This document shows positions 1 through 11,783 of a stretch of DNA of 64,000 nucleotides, in pieces. Numbering within the stretch: the first letter of the stretch is position 1; each line of letters begins with the position of its first letter. The notes beneath the pieces are model-generated. The model made no database searches, was not told the origin of the DNA, and was given only the letters and a program-made list of their open reading frames with translations. The stretch comes from Chlorops oryzae (Eukaryota > Arthropoda > Insecta > Diptera > Chloropidae). Location: assembly GCA_020466095.1 (NCBI GenBank), contig CM035808.1, positions 51,720,125 to 51,784,124 on the forward strand, written 5' to 3'. The translations under genes were made by a program, and so were the position numbers.

Positions 1-1
1 T

Positions 2-1477
2 CGAGGAAAGAAACCCCAAAAATGCTACATAGCAGTTTTTTGCTGCTTCGCGACTAAGGCTGTCCATTTGGAACTTGTCAGTGATCTAACTACTGATGCC
101 TTTATAGGAGCGCTGAAACGGTTCATAAGCAGGAGAGGATTTTGTCAACATCTATATTGTGACAACGCCACAAATTTCGTTGGTGCTAAAAATCAGCTGA
201 AGGAACTGTCAGAAACCATATTTACCAGCTCTGCAAGCGAAGTCATCAGCCGAGAATGTACAACGAAGGGAATAACATTCCATTTTATACCCCCAAGGGC
301 ACCTCATTTTGGAGGTTTATGGGAGGCCGCAGTGAAGTCGGCCAAACATCTGCTGATAAGAAGTGTATCTACTGCTTCCTTGACGTATGAAGAGCTCGAC
401 ACCGTTGTGATAGAAATTGAGGCGATTATGAACTCACGACCCATCAGTCCGATGTCAGAAGATCCAAATGATCTAACGGCTCTGACTCCTGGCCACTTTC
501 TGATAGGAGAGCCATTGAACGCACGAATTGATCCAGAGTCCACACCAGCGAAGATAAGCCTTCTAACAAGATGGAAATTAGTGACGCATCTAAAAAGAGA
601 ATTTTGGAAACGGTGGATGAGGGAATACTTATGCGAGCTGCAATATCGACACAAGTGGAAAACTCAAGGTGTTAATATTAAACCAGGAGACATGGTCATT
701 CTAAAGGAAGATAATGTGGCCCCTTTACAATGGCCCATGGGAAGAATTCTAAAAGTTCATCCAGGAGATGATGGCATCGTCCGGGTAGCAGACGTGAAAA
801 CAGCTTCCGGCACCTGCAGAAGACCGATCGACCGACTAGCACCGTTACCGATCAAATCGGAAGCACCAATTGAAGAAAATAGTCAACTAGGCGAAGAAGA
901 ACCCGAAATACCTACGAAGAAGAAACGTCTAGCAAAAAATCCCAGTCTTTTTATGGCACTCGTAGTTCTCATGGCTTTACCACTAGTATTCGGAGCTCAA
1001 TTTCAAAACACGCAGTTTGGAACGAGGCTAGGAATACACTTCGAAGGAATTGGTTCGGTTGCTATTTCATCAACTGATTGGCAGCTTTTGATTTATTACG
1101 ATCTCAACGGATTTTGGAAGGACCTGCAAGCATTTTCTAACGGCACTAAGGCCTTAAATCAATTGTGTCAGCAAATTCAGCAAAAGAGCACCTGTACAAA
1201 CTTGGCCACACACTTTGAGCATACGGAGTCTGAATTGATGTCAGAAAGCACGCTCTTGTCAGGGAGACGACATAAAAGAGGGGCGGTAGACTTAGTTGGC
1301 AATATCGCACATTCACTATTTGGAGTTCTAGATTCTGAATATGCCGAACAAATGGCGCACACAATAACAAAAGTTAAGGACAATGAAGCCCATCTTTTGA
1401 ATCTGCTTAAAAACCAAACATCAATTATTGATTCCACGATAAACATCTTAAAAACGGATCAAAAGGCGGTAACTTAA
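2..1477 (+). pseudogene. BEL/Pao element: integrase C-terminal half continuing in frame into the envelope N-terminal part
   Basis: The frame is open from the window edge. The first ~280 codons are the end of a BEL/Pao integrase: the CDNATNFVG block carries a catalytic Asp, HFGGLWEAAVKSAKH carries the Glu region, and LTPGHFLIGEP opens the conserved C-terminal region (DUF5641-type). Without any stop the frame runs into an envelope-like protein: a hydrophobic, signal-peptide-like stretch (around LVVLMALPLVFG, ~945-995) and a furin-type RHKR site at ~1270 followed by a glycine/alanine-rich fusion-peptide-like segment. It stops at TAA 1475-1477. The same frame then continues as the next feature, so this is one nonsense change. 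The 5' part of the element lies outside the window. The family call is confident; function is not expected because of the stop. Confidence 0.88.
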
Positions 1478-2674
1478 AAATTTGATCACCTTGACAACCA
1501 GATAACTCAAATTTACAACCTCGTGCGCAATAATACGGATGATAAATACCAAGAACAAATACAACGAACTTTTTTGTCACTCTGCATACAACTCAACATA
1601 ATTGCAGCAAACTTACAGCAGACACAATCCTCAATTCTTGATATACTGACAAACACTCACCATGGCATTATTAGTCCATTGCTCCTTACACCAAGTCAAT
1701 TGCAACAGGAAATTCAAAAAATAAAACTTCACTTGCCGGAGTCGCTTTCCCTGCCTGTAAGACAAGAAAATTCATTTCAACTGTATAAATTAATGAAGAT
1801 TACAGGAGGACTCACGCGAAACACCGTCATTTTCAGCCTTACCATACCATTAATCGAGCATGAACAATTTCAAATATTCAATCTCGTGCCAATACCCAAT
1901 TGGATCAACAAAACGATGATATCCATAAAGCCGTGCTCCTCTCTTCTGGCGATAGGCATGGACAACCAATATTTCACCATCAGGGATTCGGAATTACAAG
2001 AATGTCCGATCATAAAAGACGAAACGTACATTTGTTCAAAAGGTCAAGTCCGATATGACCGTGGCTCAACAATTTGTTCCTGTGAAATAAACTTATTTCA
2101 CAACAAAAGTCATTCCGATTGCGCACTGCGACGATTATCCGACAGCACTGCTTGGATCCCTCTCAGGCATACAAACAAGTGGATATACGCACTACCAACA
2201 GCTACTCGTGCAATAGCAGTATGCAAAAGAGAGATCACACAACTAACTCTCACGGGATCGGGATTGCTCAGTCTAGAACCGCAATGCATACTCAAACATG
2301 ACTTCATATCTATACGAGGGCAACGAGTAATATCCAACACTCTCAAATCATCATACACCAGCCTTTGGGAATTCACAAAACAAAACTACACAGAAAAATT
2401 AAAACCTCTGCTTCAAGAAATCCAAAAAACTGATTATATTGCACAAATAGAAAATCTAACGGCGCTACAGTCCTCACTGGCGAAACAGGAAATATTCCAA
2501 CTTCCCAATAAAATTCAAAGCCAAAATTATCATCATATGACGGTCAGTTATATAGCACTAATCATCACTGTATGCACTTTGATCTACTTGGGAATTAAAC
2601 GAAAAGCCAAGGGCTCGCCAACTCCAGCACCACGAAATCAATTCACAACAACAGACTTCACAGTGCATGTATAA
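1478..2674 (+). pseudogene. BEL/Pao envelope-like protein, C-terminal part after the nonsense codon
   Basis: This lies in the same frame as the upstream envelope segment, separated only by TAA at 1475-1477. It has many Asn-linked glycosylation-type sites (NKT, NKS, NYT, NLT), a central cysteine cluster (around CICSKG/CSCEINLF on the coding strand, ~2020-2090), and one membrane segment near the end (SYIALIITVCTLIYLGI, ~2545-2595) followed by a basic tail. This is the usual plan of a class I-like retroelement envelope: surface part, anchor, short cytoplasmic tail. It ends 82 bp before the 3' LTR, the normal position for env. I did not assign it to a particular viral envelope family; that needs a profile search. 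Confidence 0.82.
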
Positions 2675-2756
2675 GCAAACCATATCAACAGAAGAAACAC
2701 TGAAAAGGCAACACCTCAACATCGTAAATTTCGAGCAGAGCTCAAGGCGGGCAGAA

Positions 2757-3253
2757 TGTTTAATTGTTCGAGACTGTTATTTTTTATGTTTATTTTTTGT
2801 TTAGTTTGCAGTAAACAATAATACTTCTTGAATCGAAATAAGTTCATAACAGCGTTGAAAATTGTATCGCGTCTTTAATGTTGACATTGCATTTCTTCAT
2901 TACGTTTGATTTTCAATTTTTTATTTTTTTTGTTTGAATTCGATATTGTAGTAAATGCCCTGCGACGAAGTTCATGGTCATAATAATGCAAAATTTGCAA
3001 TAAATTGTTATTTTTGTTATGCTAAGTGAAATAAGAATGTAACATTTTATGATATATAAGCACCACAAGGTGCAAATAAAACTGACTCTTAATTTGACTT
3101 CAAAACAGAGCATTTCATTTTGAGACCAAGTAACTCGGTTCAAGTGCCGTTGTTACACAGAACAAAACTTAAAAGCCCAATTCAGTTTATGTGCTGCAAT
3201 TGGAATCTTTTAAGACACAACATTAACAAGGAGACAGACAGTTTTCCTGAACA
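2757..3253 (+). repeat. 3' LTR of the env-bearing BEL/Pao element
   Basis: It begins TGTTTAATTG directly after a purine-rich AAGGCGGGCAGAA tract (polypurine tract). The same tract-plus-TGTT arrangement occurs before the 3' LTRs of both other BEL elements here. An AATAAA signal lies near 3074. It ends ...CCTGAACA just before TAA repeats. The partner LTR is outside the window, so the end is inferred from the TG...CA rule, not from a match. Confidence 0.7.
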
Positions 3254-3277
3254 ATAGTAATAATAATAATAATTTAA
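3254..3277. repeat. (TAA)n microsatellite at the 3' end of R1-clade element 1
   Basis: About five TAA units lie between the BEL LTR and the poly(T) (poly(A) on the element strand) of the minus-strand LINE. It is one of three TAA tracts that bracket the two LINEs. Confidence 0.8.
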
Positions 3278-3699
3278 TTTTTTTTTTTTTTTTTGAGGCT
3301 GGGGTAAGGAAATGTCTTCACACACTCATAGAGACAGCTCTCAATGAGTAGTGCAGGGTTCGCGATCCGAGTGGATCTCGGACTCGCTGACCTGCTAAAA
3401 CCTTCCCCTTTTCCAGGATAAAGAACGCGGCCCGGAACAACCTGGTAGTGCGGTAATACTTCGGGCCACGCTCATCCTGTTTGAAAGATATTAAAAATAT
3501 CTTATTGCGCTGCTGTTGTGCCTGTGTCCAGGCGCCTCTTTTTAACACGGAGTACTCTTTCGACGTGTTTTGCCACTGCAGACCAATTTTCCTCACTCTT
3601 CAGCATCAATGCTATGGCGTTTCCTGGAGTCCACATGCCACCAATCTGGGCCTCTAGTGTGAGCCTTTCTGCTGATCACCATACATACAGGATTGCTCC

Positions 3700-6433
3700 T
3701 CGCAGATTCTAATACGGTGCAGGTATTTGCGGAAATACCCGTGCCCTGAAAGCAGCTGGGTGAGGTAGTAATTTACCTCCCCGAATGTTCTCTTTACCCA
3801 CGTGCGCAATTCAGGGATGAGTCTAGCTGTCCATCTACCATAAACATTGTTTGTCCATCAGTTCTGCCATTGCTCCATTGTGTGCTCTCTGGCGCTTGCA
3901 TGTCCACTGTCGCGGCCGTCCTGGCGGTTTTTCCAAATACGTCTTCTCTCCATAGCCATTAGTTCTATGGGAATCGAACTGCTAATTACCAGCACCGCTT
4001 CCGCGGAAACTGTTCGGTAAGCTGATGCTACTCTGAGAGCGGCTGTTCTCTGGACCGCTGCCAGAGCTTTACACTTCTGCTTCATTTCCAAAGCACTTGC
4101 CCATACTTCAGATCCGTAAAGCAGGACTGAATTTACGACCGTCATCAATAGCCTCCGCCTGCTCTCTCTTGGACCACCAATATTTGCCATCAGTCTGCTA
4201 AGCGACGCTGATGTCTTCGAGGCCTTTTAACCGCATGGTTTATCTGAGCCCAGAATGTCATTCTCGGGTCGAGCCAAACACCCAGATATCTCACCGCCCT
4301 TTGCGTCATAAGGACCGACTCGCAAACTCGAAACTCGATCTCCAGGGGTATATGCTTCTTCGTGAGAATTATGAGTTCTGTCTTCTCGGTTGCCAACTTA
4401 AAGCCATGGGATTCCATCCAAATAATCGTGCGTCTCATGACCTGGTTCAACTTAAGCTGCGCTGTGCGCATGTCTCGCGCCTTAATGACTGCAGCTACGT
4501 CATCGGCAAAGCCAACCAAATGCGTGTCTTCCGGCATCTCAATAGAGAATATTTCATCGTAGCTCGCATTCCACAGATCTGGGCCGAGTACCGAGCCCTG
4601 TGCCGCCCCAGAGGTAATGACCTTGCGCTTCTGGCCAGCTTTTGTGTAATGAAGCAGCTCCCGGTCACGGAGGTAGCTACGGATCATTTGCATCAGGTAC
4701 GGTGGCACGTTGAACCGGTTTTCAAGTGCATTTATAACGTCAACCCACTGCAAGCTGTTAAATGCATTCCTGACGTCCAGAGCCGCGAGAAGCACCACAT
4801 GTCTTGAAAAGGCGTTGCCCTGTTCTGCAGCTTGCACGGATGATACAACTTCCTCGATAGCACCAACAGTGGATTTCCCAGGTCGGAAGCCATGCTGTCT
4901 ACTAGACAGTCTTCCGGCACAGTCAATGGCTGCCGATATACGCGGCTTCATCATTCGCTCGAGTAGTTTTCCTGTTGTATCGAGCATACACAATGGGCGA
5001 TACGCGTTGGGCGTGTCGGGATCACCTTTTCCCTTGCCGATCAGCGTCAGCTGCTGTTTCTTCCATGTTTCCGGGAAGATCCCCTCCACTAAGCACGAGT
5101 TAAACATATCTAGTAGGTACTGTGGGTTTGAGTCTGCTATTAATTTAAGCACCTCTGATGGGATGCCGTCTGGTCCGGGCGCCTTATTGTTCTTCAAGGA
5201 GCGCGCAGCAGCTCTGAGTTCATCCTGCGTAAAGATCGGTGGTGTACCAGCCAAAGGTGTGTGCGAATCGCTACGCACTGCATGGTCTGGAAAGAGGGAA
5301 TTGACAATGTTGTCCATTACCTGCTCCTCGAGCTCGGGGGTCGGCGAAAGGACACCGAGCTTTCGCGTTACAATCTTGTAGCCAAGACCCCAAGGTTCGT
5401 TGTAAACGTCATTGCGCAGTTCTTCCCATTTCCTTCTCTTACTCTGGTTGATAGCAATCTTCAGGGATTTCCTGGATGCCTTATGCGTTTCTCTTTCAGT
5501 CGAAGCATCGCCACGGGCCCTAGCCCTCGTCATTCTCCTCCGTGCATAGAGACAAGCTTTTCGGAGTTCAGCAATTTCCTCTGTCCACCAGTATGCGGCC
5601 TTCCTTCTGGAGTTATGTGTAACTCTGGGCATCGCAGCATCACAAGCTTTTGATATGCTTCTCATGGTGCCCTTTACCAAGTTTCCTTCTCCTGTTTCAT
5701 GTGCGCTTCTTGTCATCTCTTCATTCAACACCTGTAGGAAAACCTCAGGGTTAAGCTTTTTTACGGCCCATTTGCGCGTCGATTTTCTGCAGGTGACTAG
5801 GTTTCGCCTGTCTCGAAACTCAAAATTGAAGCATATGTATTGGTGGTCGCTAGCCGTGTAATCCTCCAACACTCTCCAGTTCTTTAGTTTGTCGGCTATC
5901 CTCTCAGACACAAGTGTGATGTCCGGAATCGTGCCTTCGCATCCGGGCCTTTGGAAAGTAGGAACATTCACCGTGTTTGCAATAACAAGTCCAAGCCTGG
6001 CTGTCATGTCCAAAACTCGCCGTCATCTTGAATTTGTAGTCATTGTGCTCCATTCAATGGCCTTCGAGTTGAAATCGCCAGCGATGATGAGGTTGCCGCC
6101 CAACTGAAGCGCGTGATCTTCTATAGCATTTAACTTCGACTGAAATTCGTCGATGCTATCGCTCGGAGTGAGGTAGCAACTCACTAACGTGTAGTGACGG
6201 CTGCGCGCCCAAACAAAGCCGTTTCCGGCACCATTGTCCAAGATATGCAAGTCGCTGTTGCGTGGTAGCCAAATGGCTGCCGTTCCTGTGCTGTCTGGTA
6301 AAAAAGTATTATCGTCAATTGCACGGTACTGCTCGCTGATAATGACAGCGTCAGCATCCTTCTCAAGAACCAATTGTGGTAAGAGGGCGTCTGCTGTCCT
6401 ACTCCTGTGCATATTAGCTTGTATAATTCTCAT
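3700..6433 (-). pseudogene. R1-clade ORF2: endonuclease, reverse transcriptase and C-terminal region (broken)
   Basis: It starts at ATG 6433, overlapping the ORF1 stop as ATGA. The endonuclease occupies 6433-~5700 (IIQANMHRSR start, AGDFNSKAIEW, ASDHQYI). The reverse transcriptase follows to ~4190: NNKAPGPDGIPSEVLK, ALDVRNAFNSLQW, GAAQGSVLGPDLWN and the catalytic FADD in LVGFADDVAAV. The thumb and C-terminal part reads on to ~3858 in another frame, where a stop interrupts it. Further recognisable C-terminal sequence (LTQLLSGHGYFRKYL) continues to ~3715. Breaks lie near 6015-6023 (endonuclease), ~4190 (frame change) and ~3858 (stop). The protein would nick target DNA and prime reverse transcription from it; this copy cannot make the full protein. 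Confidence 0.88.
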
Positions 6434-8026
6434 TTTTGGCGGGCTTTACTCGATCCACATTTGCCAGAGGCAGGGATGTGGCTAACAGATTTAAGTCCCG
6501 CGTCACAGCACACACAGCACCTAGGCTTATTATTGCACTCCTTCTGTTTGTGGCCGGCCTCACCACATCGAATGCAGAGGTTCCTCCTGTCTGGGCCCTT
6601 GCAGTTAGTTTGTATGTGCCCCACCTCAAAGTACCTGAAACAGCGCTTTGTTACAGGATTTCGGGTTCGCATCTTCGCCCTGATCCAGCGTATGGTTATT
6701 GAATTTTCACCAAGGAGCTTTTCTGCTGCGGCTGTGGGTAGAGTAACATACGCACGGACCATCTCTTGTCTGTTCGGTCTAGTTACTGTAACTTTCGGCT
6801 GTTCCCACTCATCTTGCAAGACTTTTAACGGCCTCTCCGACCTCCTCTACCGTCGTCAGTGCATCTAAGTCACGTATTTCCACTGTGATAGTCGGCGATA
6901 GCCCAGACACCTCTGCTGTGTCTTTGAGGGTGTTTCTTATTTTCGCGCAGAACTCAGGGCTTACTTTCGCACCCTTCTCGAGCTCGAGCAATAGAGCGCC
7001 CGTCATTGTCTTGCGGACTGTCCGTATTTTTACATCCGCTGGGTCGCGTTGGACGCCTCCACGAAGGCTCTTCAAAATGTCCGCATAAGTTTTGCCATTT
7101 GCAGGCTTTATAAGGACAGCCTCGCTTTTTGGCCCTCTCTCCTTAGTAGGCTTAGTCCGCAGCGCTTTCGTCTTCCGCTTTGTCCCGTCAGGTTTTTCCT
7201 GTTCACCGTTTTCTTCTCTTGCTTCGCGCACGCTGTTTTTGCGGGATCTCGTTCTCTGCTTTTTCTGCTTTACTTCTTGCCACTCACCGGGCTTGTCGCA
7301 AAGCTTTTTGCCATTGGGTGTCTCCGCATCGGAAGGACTGGGTAGAGACCGCTTCTTGCTCGTGATTGGGGCGGCTTCCGATGTCGTTGGCGTTGCAGCA
7401 TCCGCTTGGGTGGTCACAGCGAGTCGCCTCTCTTCTACTTCGCTGTCATGTTTGGCTTTTTCAGCTTTCAGCCAGTTCTTGCGATACATCTCTGCCTGGT
7501 CGATTATCTCTTCAATCTCTATCACCCCTTGTTGCACATCCTTCTTGATGTTTCTTTGGATCTTAATTGCGGCTTTCATTTGCCGCAGCACTTTCTTCAC
7601 TTCTTGAAGCGCCGTTTCCTCCTCTTTACGCATCTTCCGGATAAACTCCGTCCGAGGCGAGCAATGCGTTTGCACGGCGCGTGGAGCCACCGAGATCGTG
7701 CAAATCTCTGGTTGGGCTTCACCCGACGCCATCTGCGGCGTAGCTGCTGCATCCTCTGTTGCGATTTCATGGCATTCGCCTTGACTTGCCGCAACCACCG
7801 GTGTTTCATTTTCCACCTCTATAATACTATCAGCCAGAAAAGCCAAATTCGGTGTCTGGGCTGAAAGTTTGACACTTCTGATTGGCGATCGGGCCAATCT
7901 TGCACTCCTAGCGAAAGGACTCGCCGCTTCCGTTGCGATATCCACCACATCTTCTGCTTCTCTACTGCTTACTCCTGTTGGTTTTGTTTTTTGTAATTTG
8001 TCCATTCTGTTGGGTCCCAACTTCAA
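6430..8026 (-). pseudogene. R1-clade ORF1 (nucleic-acid-binding Gag-like protein, one frameshift)
   Basis: It reads 8026-6809 (405 codons), then continues in another frame from 6819 to 6430. The N-terminal part is charged and low in complexity, with a helical, coiled-coil-like stretch (EEETALQEVKKVLRQMKAA). LIKPANGKTYADILK opens the conserved core, which element 2 also has. The C-terminal part has three CCHC-type knuckles beginning CFRYFEVGHIQTNC, CIRCGEAGHKQKEC and CCVCCDAG. ORF1 proteins of this clade coat element RNA. The frameshift near 6815 separates core from knuckles. The ORF1 stop TGA overlaps the ORF2 ATG. Confidence 0.85.
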
Positions 8027-8367
8027 GCCGCTATCTCCGTTAGTGTGTACAGTAACCTATATGTCCCCGAGGGTGCCTTTCCATGAGTGAGGTCCTCAGA
8101 AGGTTGACTCAGTTCCTTATGGGAGACTGAGTTCAGAGCCGGACGGTTCTAGCTAGGAGCATGCTCAACTAGCGCCTGTACGGTCAACCTAATGACGACG
8201 TAACCTTGAACGTACTTGAAGACTTGTCAGATTTTAACGGGACGGGGGCAGACGCTACATTAACCCAGCAGCCATTTCCACAAGATGTCACACTGGTGTA
8301 TTCAGGTGCCAGAATGCAGAATCTACCAGCCCAAAGACGTCATTTCCTAGCTGTGTTCCAGATCATA

Positions 8368-8368
8368 G

Positions 8369-8424
<56 letters not shown>

Positions 8425-8429
8425 TATAA
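8368..8429. repeat. (TAA)n microsatellite between the two R1-clade elements
   Basis: About 18-20 TAA units, slightly degenerate at the right end (TAATTATAAT). They separate the 5' end of copy 1 from the poly(A) of copy 2. Confidence 0.9.
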
Positions 8430-8785
8430 TTTTTTTTTTTTTTTTTTTTTAATGCGGCGAGGAGGTCAAAAATCCTTTCGGACTGCCAGAAATACGTCTT
8501 CGCTGGGTGTGTGGTGATTCCACTAAAAAACGTCCCCCTCTCTTCTCGTTGGGGTTCCTGCCCTGGAAACGCTGTGGCAATACTTCGGGGCAGGGCCCAA
8601 ATTTTCGTCATAGGTGACGCTCTCTACAAATAACCCGCGGCCGGGTCCCGCTTCATGCATTTATTTACCAGTCTGCATGATTCGACTGGAGCAGTCGGCT
8701 AGCACCGCGACTCGGGAAAGGCGGGTCCGTCAAGCCCGTGACCCGTGCCATGGGGTCTCCCTGCCTGAGTTAGCGTTATTTACAC

Positions 8786-11783
8786 TTAGTTTACGCTCGT
8801 TTCTTCAGCTATATCTCGGTCGAGATCTCTTTTTTTCAATCTTAAAATCGTTTCGGCGAACTTTGCGATCAGCGACCAGTTGGAGTCGGATTCTGTCATT
8901 TTAGCGATGATATTTTGCGCACTCAGTGGACCCGTCATATCTGATAGTGTATTTCGTTGTACTTGCCATTTGTTACACTGAAAGAAAGTGTGTTCGGCGT
9001 CATCGGCTTCTGAATCGCCATATATACAGTGTGCGTTTCTGCATTTACCCATTTTATGGAGGTAGTATCGAAAGTATCCGTGGCCTGTTAAGAATTGCGT
9101 CAGGTAGAAATTAACTTCTCCGTGCCTTCTCTCTATCCATGGGCGTATATGTGGTATAACTTTAGCGGTCCATCTGCCTGTACATTCGTTTTGCCACCTT
9201 TCCTGCCAGGCTGTGATCGTCCGAACTCTTAGCTCATGTTGTGCGTGTCCATGTAGCTCGTTTGATAGTTTTAGTTTATACCGCTCTTTCCGTTCTCTTG
9301 CCATCAGGTCTATTGGCGTGGCTCCGGCGATAACCAGTGCTGCTGCTATTGATACTGTGCGATAAGCACTCGTTATGCGTAACGCGGTGTGCGTTGGACA
9401 GCCAACATAGGACGATTTCGTATGTCTTCACTTAGTGCATCGGCCCAGATTTCGCATCCGTATAGAAGGATGGAGTGGCATACCTCCATGAGCAGCTTCC
9501 GTTTGCTAGGGAGAGGTCCGCCCACGTTAGCCATCAGGCGGCTTAGTGATGTTGCGGTCTTTGAAGCCCTCTCAGTGGCGTACCGAATTTGCTCTCCGAA
9601 CGTCAGCTTAGGATCAAGCTTTATTCCTAGGTATTTCAACGACTTTTTTGTTTTTAATAGTGTGTCGCACACTCTCATCTCAACCTCTATTGGGATTTGT
9701 CTTCTGGTAATTAGCAGGAGTTCAGTCTTTGCTGTCGCAAGTTGTAAGCCTTGTGTGCTTAGCCAATCTTTGGTCCTTATCATGACTTGGTTAAGTCTAC
9801 GTTGCGCTTCAGATGTGTGCCTTGCCGATATCACTGCAGCTACATCGTCCGCATAACCAACCAAAAATGTGTCATCTGGCATTTCTATACGAAGAATGCC
9901 GTCATACATGGCATTCCAGAGATCTGGGCCGAGGATTGATCCCTGAGCCGCACCGGATGTTATCACAGCTTCCTTTATGCCATTCTTGGTCTCATACACA
10001 AGTATACGGTCTCGTAGGTAGCTGCGAATGACCTTGCTCAAATAATCTGGTACTTGAAACCTGTTCTCGAGTGCTGATAAGATTTTATCCCAGCGCGCAG
10101 TGTTGAATGCATTCTGGACATCAAGCGTGACCACAAGTATGACAGGCCTTGAATAATGGTTTCCTGATTGCACTGCTTTAGCTGCTTCTAGTACTTTACG
10201 CACTGCGTCAATTGTGCATTTGCCTTTCCTGAAACCGTACTGCCTCTCGCTCAGGTCTCCTGCTGAAGATATCGCTGCCAACAATCGAGCTTTTAATAAC
10301 TTCTCGTAGAGTTTTCCTGTGGTGTCGAGCATGCAAAGTGGTCTATAAGACACTTCAGTGGACGCACTTGGTTTTGGCTTCTCGATAAGAACGAGGCGTT
10401 GCTTTTTCCACACCTCCGGGAAAATTCCTTCCCTAACACAGGTGTTGAACATCTTAAGAAGCAGTTTTGTTCTGTGCCCCGTTATGCTCTTCAGTGCTTC
10501 GGCTGGTATGCCGTCTGGTCCAGGGGCTTTATTGTTTTTGAGGCTGCGTGCTGCTTCTTTTAGTTCCTCCTCTGTGAAAGGAATGACGTCTATTGGCCTT
10601 ATGTTCGTGTCTTCGGGTCTTATCGGGTGTGATGGGAAGAGTTTTTCTACAATTTTTTCCATCGTTTCCGTGTCAATGTTCCTAGCGGCTGTTTTTGATC
10701 CTAGTTTTTTCATGACTAGTTTGTATCCCGTACCCCATGGGTCGTTGTTTACGTCCATGCAGAGTTCCAACCACTTTTTTTTTTTTTGCTGCGAGCGATG
10801 CTCAGCCTAAGTTCTTTTTTAGATGTCTTGTAGAGTTCAAGCTCTGCTAATGCAGGGCCTCGCCGGCGCGCCCTGGCGAATTTACGTCTGCTTCGTAGGC
10901 ATTTTTGTCTGACCTGTGCGATTTCATCGTTCCACCAGTATACTGCTTTTCGGTTTCGATTTCGACATCTGGGCATGGAAGCGTCGCAGGCCTTTTCCAT
11001 GGCGTACATTACCTGTCGCACTATTTCCCTGGCACTGGTTTCTTGTTCAGTGCCCGATATTCTCCTGTCGAATTCAGAGATTAGGCGTTCTTCGTTCAGT
11101 CGCTTTGAATTCCATTTTTTGGAAGACTTTGCATTAGCTTCTTGCATTCTTTCATTTCGGGGAAATATTATGTACGTCATGTATTGATGGTCACTTGCGG
11201 TAAAGTCTTCAAGCACTTTCCAAGAGTGTATTCTACATGCAATGTCTTCGCTTGCGAGTGTTAAATCTGGCATTGTTTCTGCGCAGCCGGGTCTTCTGTA
11301 GGTTGTAGCCGTGAGTGAGTTCATGACTACAATTCCAAGTCTTGCTGCCATGTCCATCACCCTTCGCCCTCGTGAGTCAGCGTTTCGAGATCCCCATTCA
11401 AGTGCTCTCGCATTGAAATCGCCTGCTATAACGAAGTTGCCCTTAAATTCACGCGCTTGGTCTTCGATATCGTTCAGCTTGTTCTGGTAAGTCTCAATGG
11501 GGTCGCTTGGGGTAAGGTAGCAGCTAATCACAGTCACGTCCCCGGTTTGGACGTAAACATAACAGTTGCCCTTGTTGCAGTTCAGGACTGTTAAATTGTT
11601 TTTATATGGTATCCATATCGCTGCGGTTTTTGTGTCATCTTCTATCCACGTTCCGTTTTCTTTACGCGTGTATTGTTCGCTTATTACCACGACATCTATT
11701 TTTTTTTCGACGACAAGTTGCAAAAGAAGCGCATCTGCTATCCGACTTCTATGGAGATTAGCTTGTAGTATTTTTAACTTCAT
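8786..11783 (-). pseudogene. R1-clade ORF2 of copy 2: endonuclease, reverse transcriptase, Cys/His C-terminus (frameshifted)
   Basis: ATG 11783 overlaps the ORF1 stop as ATGA. The endonuclease spans 11783-~10800 (ILQANLHRSR, AGDFNARALEW, TASDHQYMTY). A long A run on the coding strand (T run near 10776-10789) breaks the frame. The reverse transcriptase follows at 10770-9373 with NNKAPGPDGIPAEALK, LDVQNAFNTARW, GAAQGSILGPDLWN and catalytic YADD in LVGYADDVAAV. A second break (~9373-9304) precedes the C-terminal part, which has FLTGHGYFRYYLHKMG and a C-x5-C...H...C arrangement (CRNAHC, EHTFFQC) expected for this clade. The homopolymer shift could be mutation or a sequencing error; the second break looks like decay. 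Confidence 0.87.

Larger units (their letters stand above)
3278..8367 (-). mobile_element. R1-clade non-LTR retrotransposon, copy 1 (possibly full length, decayed)
   Basis: On the minus strand it reads: 5' UTR (~8367-8027), ORF1 with CCHC knuckles, ORF2 with AP-type endonuclease then reverse transcriptase, 3' UTR, and a poly(A) tail (T run 3278-3294). Two-ORF structure, zinc knuckles at the end of ORF1 and the ATGA ORF junction fit the R1 clade. Both ORFs carry frameshifts or stops, so this is a dead copy. The 5' boundary is taken where (TAA)n begins. Confidence 0.85.

Noticed and set aside
4211..8090. Numerous plus-strand ORFs over the R1-clade elements
   Set aside because: All are antisense to the well-supported minus-strand ORF1/ORF2 and show no domains.
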